From the NCBI GenBank assembly GCA_022813625.1, contig JAKLMB010000028.1, positions 1 through 64,000 of the forward strand: DNA of 64,000 bases. The letters run 5' to 3'. The stretch is from Aaosphaeria pasadenensis (Eukaryota; Ascomycota; Dothideomycetes; Pleosporales). A model generated the notes under the pieces. It did not search any database and was not told where the DNA came from. It was given only the letters and a program-made list of their open reading frames with translations. Below are positions 59,500-64,000 of the stretch, piece after piece. Numbering within the stretch: the stretch's first letter is position 1; each line of letters begins with the position of its first letter. The position numbers and the translations under genes were made by a program.

Positions 59500-59620
59500 G
59501 CCTAGTTTAGCATCGCAAGCTCCTTTTGCAAAGGGAGGCTTGCGAAGTTCCCGCTCTGACCAACGTGGAGGATAGGCAATCCAGAGCTTGTTTTTTAACG
59601 AGGTTGTCTCCTCGGCAGGT
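59500..59620 (-). pseudogene. repeat-family fragment, copy C
   Basis: It matches the terminal block of copies A and B (GCCTAGTTTAGCATCGCAAGCTCC, then GCGAAGTTCCCGCTCTGACC, GGAGGATAGGCAATCCAGAGC). It carries one hairpin at 59599-59614 (CGAGG-TTGTCT-CCTCG). The minus-strand frame ends with CKRSLRC and the same stop as copy B. Similarity ends abruptly after the hairpin, so this copy is truncated or recombined with unrelated DNA. Confidence 0.7.
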
Positions 59621-59735
59621 ATGGTGTGAGATCAAGCAATGCGAGCTACTTGCTATGACATTTGCTGTCTGCACAGGACCTGCGAAAGCCACTGTTGTTG
59701 ACGCCCGTTGCACTTATAGTGTAGTTCGGTCGAGA

Positions 59736-60020
59736 TCAACGTCGAGGCTGGAGAGAGGTGAGGTGGGAGGAAGAACGAGTAGCGAGGTCTAGAAGTGAAA
59801 ACCCATCTTGTACATACACGCTCGTACTGTTCGACCTCCAGAAGAGAGAGGGGGGGTTGGGTTGTGGCTTCATTGCCTTTAATATCCCTCCGGCGCTCAG
59901 TGCACTTCGGATGGGTGGTTCGTCACAACGAGGGATCCCGAACAAACGTCCAGCCAAAACCCACCGTCCGAACCATGTCAGGCCGGATCTTGTGGCTCGA
60001 GGTGATGCACCCGTTTTCAC
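59736..60020 (-). CDS. possible small protein in a minus-strand transcription unit
   Basis: A 94-codon frame lies downstream of the promoter-like and intron-containing leader at 60129-60783. The residues look moderately protein-like (GRWVLAGRLFGIPRC, then GGILKAMKPQPNPPS) but have no motif I recognise. If the leader is real, this is the first sizeable frame after it. It may equally be part of a non-coding transcript. Confidence 0.25.
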   Translation of the reverse strand: MKTGASPRATRSGLTWFGRWVLAGRLFGIPRCDEPPIRSALSAGGILKAMKPQPNPPSLFWRSNSTSVYVQDGFSLLDLATRSSSHLTSLQPRR

Positions 60021-60128
60021 CTCACACTCGGCACATTGGCTTTGTGATATCTGGTGCCAGACCGGTGCCGCCTAGGTTTGTCTGTTTTGATTTTTGTTTT
60101 CTAATTTTTTCTAATTTTCCTATATGAA

Positions 60129-60380
60129 CTACAAGAATGTTAGACATTGCTCCAATCTACTGGAGGCAGTTGAGGGTGAGTGATATACTTACCTTTGTGT
60201 TCGTCGCTGCTGTCGCTGTTCGACGCCGTTGTGGCTAGTTTTGTTTCTAACGTTCCTACCTAGATTCACTACATGAATGTCAGCCATTGCGCCAATCCAC
60301 TGAGGATGGGTGAGGGAGAGTGGCATACTTACCTTTTGTTAGTTGCTGCTGTCGCCTCTCGACGCATTTGTCGCTGATTG
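60129..60380 (-). repeat. tandemly duplicated exon-intron unit, 140-bp period
   Basis: Two diverged copies lie at 60129-60240 and 60269-60380. In minus-strand sense each holds a short exon end (GACAGCAGCGACGAACACAAAG or GCGACAGCAGCAACTAACAAAAG, cut to its last bases here) and an intron with a GTAAGTAT donor and a CATTCNTGTAG acceptor. The introns are 60192-60129 and 60332-60269, both exactly 64 nt, with TCTAAC or GCTGAC branch sites. The exon between them is 76 nt. Conservation covers the splice sites as well as the exon. Confidence 0.65.
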
Positions 60381-60561
60381 ACGCCGTCTCCGCTGTTCGC
60401 TGTCGATGTCGATGTCGTTTGAAGAGCAAGTAAAGTGGAAGAAGTTGAACAAGGAAGAAGAAAGGCTTGAGAAAGGCTGTAGGGGAAGCAAAGAGAGTAA
60501 AAAGGAGACAAGGAGAGTAAAGTTTGAGAAAAGTACAAATTTGAGAGGATTTTGAAAGGAT

Positions 60562-60589
60562 GGAGAGAGAGAGAGAGAGAGAGAGAGAA
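60562..60589. repeat. (GA)n microsatellite in a CT-rich leader
   Basis: A run of about 13 GA units on the plus strand, i.e. CT on the minus strand. It sits within a 300-bp pyrimidine-rich minus-strand tract typical of leaders of well-expressed fungal genes. Confidence 0.9.
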
Positions 60590-60699
60590 GGGGGGAAGGG
60601 AGGGAGGGCTTTTGAGAGACAAAATAGAGGGGGTTGGGGTTTGGAGAGATGAGAGAGAGAGAGAGAGTTTGCGAGAGAGGTAGTTTGAGTTAGGCGAGA

Positions 60700-60764
60700 G
60701 GTGGTGGTGAGAGGTGGTGGTGAAAGGTGTTGGTGAAAGGTGTTGGTGAAAGGTGTTGGGAGAG
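60700..60764. repeat. 13-bp tandem repeat, five units
   Basis: Five consecutive units of GGTGGTGGTGAGA/GGTGTTGGTGAAA, directly downstream (minus-strand sense) of the TATA element at 60778-60783. Confidence 0.9.
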
Positions 60765-60777
60765 GAGCCGTGTTCAC

Positions 60778-60783
60778 TTTATA
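60778..60783 (-). promoter_or_regulatory. TATA box of a minus-strand transcription unit
   Basis: TATAAA on the minus strand is followed by the 13-bp repeats, a long CT tract and the two 64-nt introns. Together these look like a genuine promoter with a spliced leader. Confidence 0.5.
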
Positions 60784-60799
60784 CACTCAATCACTGCGC

Positions 60800-61572
60800 A
60801 TCACAAGGTCCGGCCCGTGCATGAGCAAGACCAAAAAGGTCAACCAGTCCAGTACCGCAAAGCTGGATCGAAAGATATTGAATTTAACTACGTCATCAAC
60901 TCAAATTCGAGTGGTGCTGTTCTGTTATGTTGAGAGAGGTCGATGCTTCAACCAACCAAAATCTTGGTGGAGTACATTTTTCGCGGCACTTACTCTCAGC
61001 TGTCGCATTAAGTCCTGTTCAACTGAGCCCTTTGCGATTGACTCTTGTATCTCGTTCTCCGAATTCAGTTTCGGCAGGTAACGTCTCGCTGCGTCGCCGG
61101 GCCACTGGGCCGGGCCACTGACCGAGCCGCTGGGGCAATCTATAGGTTTGTCAAGGGGGCTGCATACGTCTTACCTGAGCCGTCCACTAGAAGTAGTCTA
61201 CAGCATATTAGATACTTGAACTGAATTTGAGATGAGGATAGGCAATCAAATCACAAACATAGACGTGATATGCGTGAAAGATGTATTGATGTCAAGGCAG
61301 TGATATAATCACTACTCTCGGCAAACAAGGCACCAATAATGGCCAAGCCCAAGTTTTGGGGAAAGACAATGCAGGTAGCCATTCGTATAATTTTGCATGC
61401 TTCTAAAATGATTCTACTCGCCTGGATCACTCCTGGCAACGCTGGTGTGTGGGTGACCCTTATATAAGTACTTACATTCTTTGCCTCGCTCCAGTATCTC
61501 TCTCCTCCTGCAGATTATTCCACTGATGATCGCACATTACTACCTCTTTTCTATATATTCCTACCAAACAAG
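60800..61572. other. promoter region of the F-box gene
   Basis: Contains three CGGGCCACTG-like repeats near 61097-61122 and a TATATAAG element at 61461-61468, about 110 nt before the ATG at 61573, followed by a C/T-rich leader. No gene is seen. Confidence 0.55.
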
Positions 61573-63096
61573 ATGGCACGTGTTCCTCCATCTCTAGAAT
61601 CTCTTCCCGTTGAAATCCTAGATCACGTGGTATCGTTTCTTACCACTCCAGAGACGGCCCAGCTGGCAAGCACTACGAGGTCCTTGAGAGTCAAGCTAGA
61701 AATATCGCTTTACAGGAACATCACGATAGGTTGGCCTCTCTACAGTGCTGGTCGTCGACCAATTGATGGCGATCCTTTGTCACCAATAAAATTCCTTCTG
61801 CAGAGACTTCTTGAGGCTCCCCAGCTAGTTGAAGTTGTACAGAGTATCACCGTACGAACGACGGACATCTACGGCGGCCCGGAGGCAAAATTCTTGCCCC
61901 AAGACATAATGCGTCACTTGTCACATACTCAGACTAAACTCACAACTCTTCACAAGAATGCCATCCGGGCTGCCGGCCTACGAGATCCCTTCATATGGGA
62001 AGTCGAATTAGAAAGCAACAACTTTGATGCGTATCTCGCCCTAATTCTGAGTCTCTGTCGAAACCTTCAAAGTATCGAGATTGACATGGGACTACTCTGG
62101 CGTAACAGACTTTTACCTGAAATGCTTGAGAGCGTGGTTGCAATGCACGCTGCAAACGGAGATGAAGACTACCAGCTGTTTCCCCAGTTACAGTTCCTTG
62201 ATCTAGGCGACCCCGGCCGGAGGACCTGTTGGAAAGAAGGGCGTTCCTACGTTTATGGGATCAAAGCCGCCCCAAAAGTTGAATCGTACCTCCCGTTGCT
62301 TAGAGCGAAGCGGTTGGTCCACATGAGGCTCGACCTCTCCTGGCCATCCACTAAGCCGTCGGGTCCACAAATTGTTGAGAACCAACAGCTCGTATACATC
62401 AAGTCACTTTGTCTGGTCTTGGATCCATTCTCGTCTAAGAATCTCAAGTGGTTACTTGCGAGAGTTCCTTCCTTGAAAAAGCTTGAATGTGACCAAACAA
62501 TCCTTTGCGACATTCGAGATTTCGACTACAGGTACGACACTATCCAGGATGACTTGCTCTTAGTCAAGGATTCGTTGGAGCACCTTCGCTTGATGGTTGG
62601 TTCCTGGTCACCTTACCCATCAGTGTCGTTTCCCTTGCTCTCCGATAACCCTCCAAATTTCAAGCCTCTTTGCCATCTGAGGACTCTACACATTTCCCTA
62701 GCCTTACTTTCCGGGATCGTGCTACCAATCGTCATCAACGACCACCTCAGTGAGAGAGACTCCATATTCTTCAATCAACGGATCGAAATCTCCACATTCT
62801 GGCACTGTCTCCCGGAGAGTCTCGAGCATCTGGTTCTCTTGGAGAAGTTCTGGTATCAGAGTCTCGAAGAGAAGCATTGGAGCACGGGCAAGGCTCTCTT
62901 AACGACCCTGACTACCGTCATCTTGGAACAAAACTGGAGGGCTGTTACGCCTCACCTACAACGTATCGATGTTGACATCGGTGCGAATAAGAATATCTTC
63001 CTACTGGAGGAGGCGAGGGATTTGGTGTTTGTGTGTGAAATTCAGGGCCTGGCTTGCGACTTCATAGATGCGAGTGTGCAGTGGGACAAGCTCTGA
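61573..63096 (+). CDS. F-box protein
   Basis: One exon, 507 residues. An F-box spans about residues 9-50 (SLESLPVEILDHVVSFLTTPETAQLASTTRS, shown here only in outline, with the LPxEILxxVxSFL core). The remainder has irregular Leu-rich blocks (FLQRLLEAPQLVEVVQSI, LSLCRNLQSIEIDM, LLARVPSLKKLECD) that suggest a degenerate leucine-rich repeat solenoid. F-box proteins recruit substrates to SCF ubiquitin ligases; the target is unknown. It differs from the interrupted F-box gene at 38815-40188, so it is not its intact twin. It has its own TATA box. Confidence 0.85.
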   Translation: MARVPPSLESLPVEILDHVVSFLTTPETAQLASTTRSLRVKLEISLYRNITIGWPLYSAGRRPIDGDPLSPIKFLLQRLLEAPQLVEVVQSITVRTTDIYGGPEAKFLPQDIMRHLSHTQTKLTTLHKNAIRAAGLRDPFIWEVELESNNFDAYLALILSLCRNLQSIEIDMGLLWRNRLLPEMLESVVAMHAANGDEDYQLFPQLQFLDLGDPGRRTCWKEGRSYVYGIKAAPKVESYLPLLRAKRLVHMRLDLSWPSTKPSGPQIVENQQLVYIKSLCLVLDPFSSKNLKWLLARVPSLKKLECDQTILCDIRDFDYRYDTIQDDLLLVKDSLEHLRLMVGSWSPYPSVSFPLLSDNPPNFKPLCHLRTLHISLALLSGIVLPIVINDHLSERDSIFFNQRIEISTFWHCLPESLEHLVLLEKFWYQSLEEKHWSTGKALLTTLTTVILEQNWRAVTPHLQRIDVDIGANKNIFLLEEARDLVFVCEIQGLACDFIDASVQWDKL

Positions 63097-63889
63097 GGAC
63101 ATGGCATTCGCCGAGCAAGGGTGTCTCTACGAGGCCATTCTTGTTGTACCTGCACAATGTTTACTTTGTGGCGGTAAATCAGGAAGACAAAGACATTGTG
63201 TGTTATATCTAGCGAGGGAGCAATTGACGCCTGGATAAGGCACAGTTCATGGCAGGCCAACCACATATTCCTAGAAGTTTATGCACGCAATTCCAATCAA
63301 GACACTAATTCAACACGATTTGATCAAGCTTTTGTCAATGGTAGTGGATGAACCTCTCATATATGTTGCTAATAGGTACGATTACGTCCACGCTTCCATT
63401 GATTCGTGCTCGTGTGATTCTTGCGTGAAAAAATAGTCCGACTAGACTCATCTCATCTCAATTTCACTTCAGCAGTCAACAACGGTAGTCTCCACCGGTG
63501 TGTGTTTACTGTGTAGAACGCAATGCTGAAAACACATGATTGCTCTCAGATAGCTTTACAATGTTGAATAACCTATCATTCTACCTGTTGCCTATAGTTA
63601 CTTTCCCGCATACACTTTGAGTGATTGTGCCCGCATGTAAGTCCTGCGTGAAAAGTGATGGTGGCAAAAAAGCGCAATCACAATCACCTGCGCTCTGTTT
63701 ACCAACAAACCGAGTGATTCTCGCCATAGTAACCCACCCACGCTCATTTCCCGCTCGTGCCTGTTGGGCACTGTATATAAACACTGCCCACCCCAGGCAC
63801 TTTTCGTCCTACATCTGTCGCAACCTTCCACCCACATCCACCACGTTTTGACTGCCATAACAGTTCACTTTGCTGACCCATTGATCAAG
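63097..63889. promoter_or_regulatory. intergenic region with a TATA box for the last gene
   Basis: TATATAA at 63774-63780 lies about 110 nt before the ATG at 63890, followed by a C/A-rich leader. The rest shows nothing recognisable. Confidence 0.6.
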
Positions 63890-64000
63890 ATGACCACCGA
63901 CCACTCGAGACTGGCAACCTGCCAGGACCAGCCGAACAAGCTCGTCGACCAATACCAGGGCATCCAGAAGATCCTCGACGAGTCGATCCCCAGTCAAGAG
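63890..64000 (+). CDS. 5' end of a gene cut by the window edge
   Basis: The first 37 codons of a frame that is still open at the last base, starting in a good context (CAAGATGACC). The sequence is polar and helical (KLVDQYQGIQKILDES) with no signal peptide. It is too short to assign. The strong TATA box upstream and biased codons suggest a real, well-expressed gene. Confidence 0.7.
   Translation, partial: MTTDHSRLATCQDQPNKLVDQYQGIQKILDESIPSQE

Overview
This 64 kb window is nuclear DNA of a filamentous ascomycete (Pezizomycotina), most likely a Dothideomycete. Genes are monocistronic and carry short GT..AG introns (47-107 nt in the models below). The set includes fungus-specific translation elongation factor 3, a FlbD-type Myb developmental regulator, an MTC6-like protein, a LysM effector-like protein and F-box proteins. 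The class-level placement is inference. There is no rRNA or convincing tRNA, no intact transposon and no secondary-metabolism core gene. Ten Ns at 48355-48364 mark an assembly gap inside a tandem repeat.

Layout. 1-1.04 kb: a small secreted cysteine-rich protein. 1.04-15.9 kb: a very long gene-poor stretch that ends in about 2.5 kb of C-rich, probably transcribed leader in front of the Myb regulator flbD (15876-17090). 17.1-21.8 kb: a second gene-poor stretch. 21.8-34.2 kb: MTC6-like, a short-chain dehydrogenase, a nonsense-broken reading frame, a six-exon phospholipase D, an F-box-like protein, a coiled-coil protein and a gamma-glutamylcyclotransferase-like protein. 35.2-40.2 kb: a zinc-knuckle/coiled-coil protein whose 3' end has frameshifted and dissolved into minisatellites, a three-LysM secreted protein, and an F-box gene broken by one TGA. 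40.6-47.3 kb: two MFS transporters (DAL5-like and monocarboxylate-type) and a zinc-free MDR oxidoreductase. 47.7-50.8 kb: two diverged copies of an undescribed minus-strand gene-like repeat, containing a 32-bp-periodic hairpin array and, in one copy, a 20-bp minisatellite. 51.6-55.3 kb: elongation factor 3. 57.8-58.7 kb: a secreted PAN-like, Thr-rich protein. 59.5-60.8 kb: a third fragment of the repeat family, next to a promoter-like region with a tandemly duplicated exon-intron unit. 61.6-63.1 kb: an intact F-box protein. 63.9 kb to the end: the start of a further gene, cut by the window edge.

The genes do not form one pathway. Housekeeping genes (EF3, MTC6-like, phospholipase D) alternate with lineage-variable ones (secreted proteins, F-box proteins, transporters). 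Broken or repeat-eroded genes lie between 25.9 and 60.8 kb. The most unusual material is the A/B/C repeat family, the duplicated 64-nt introns at 60.1-60.4 kb, and the decayed repeat tail at 35.2-35.6 kb.
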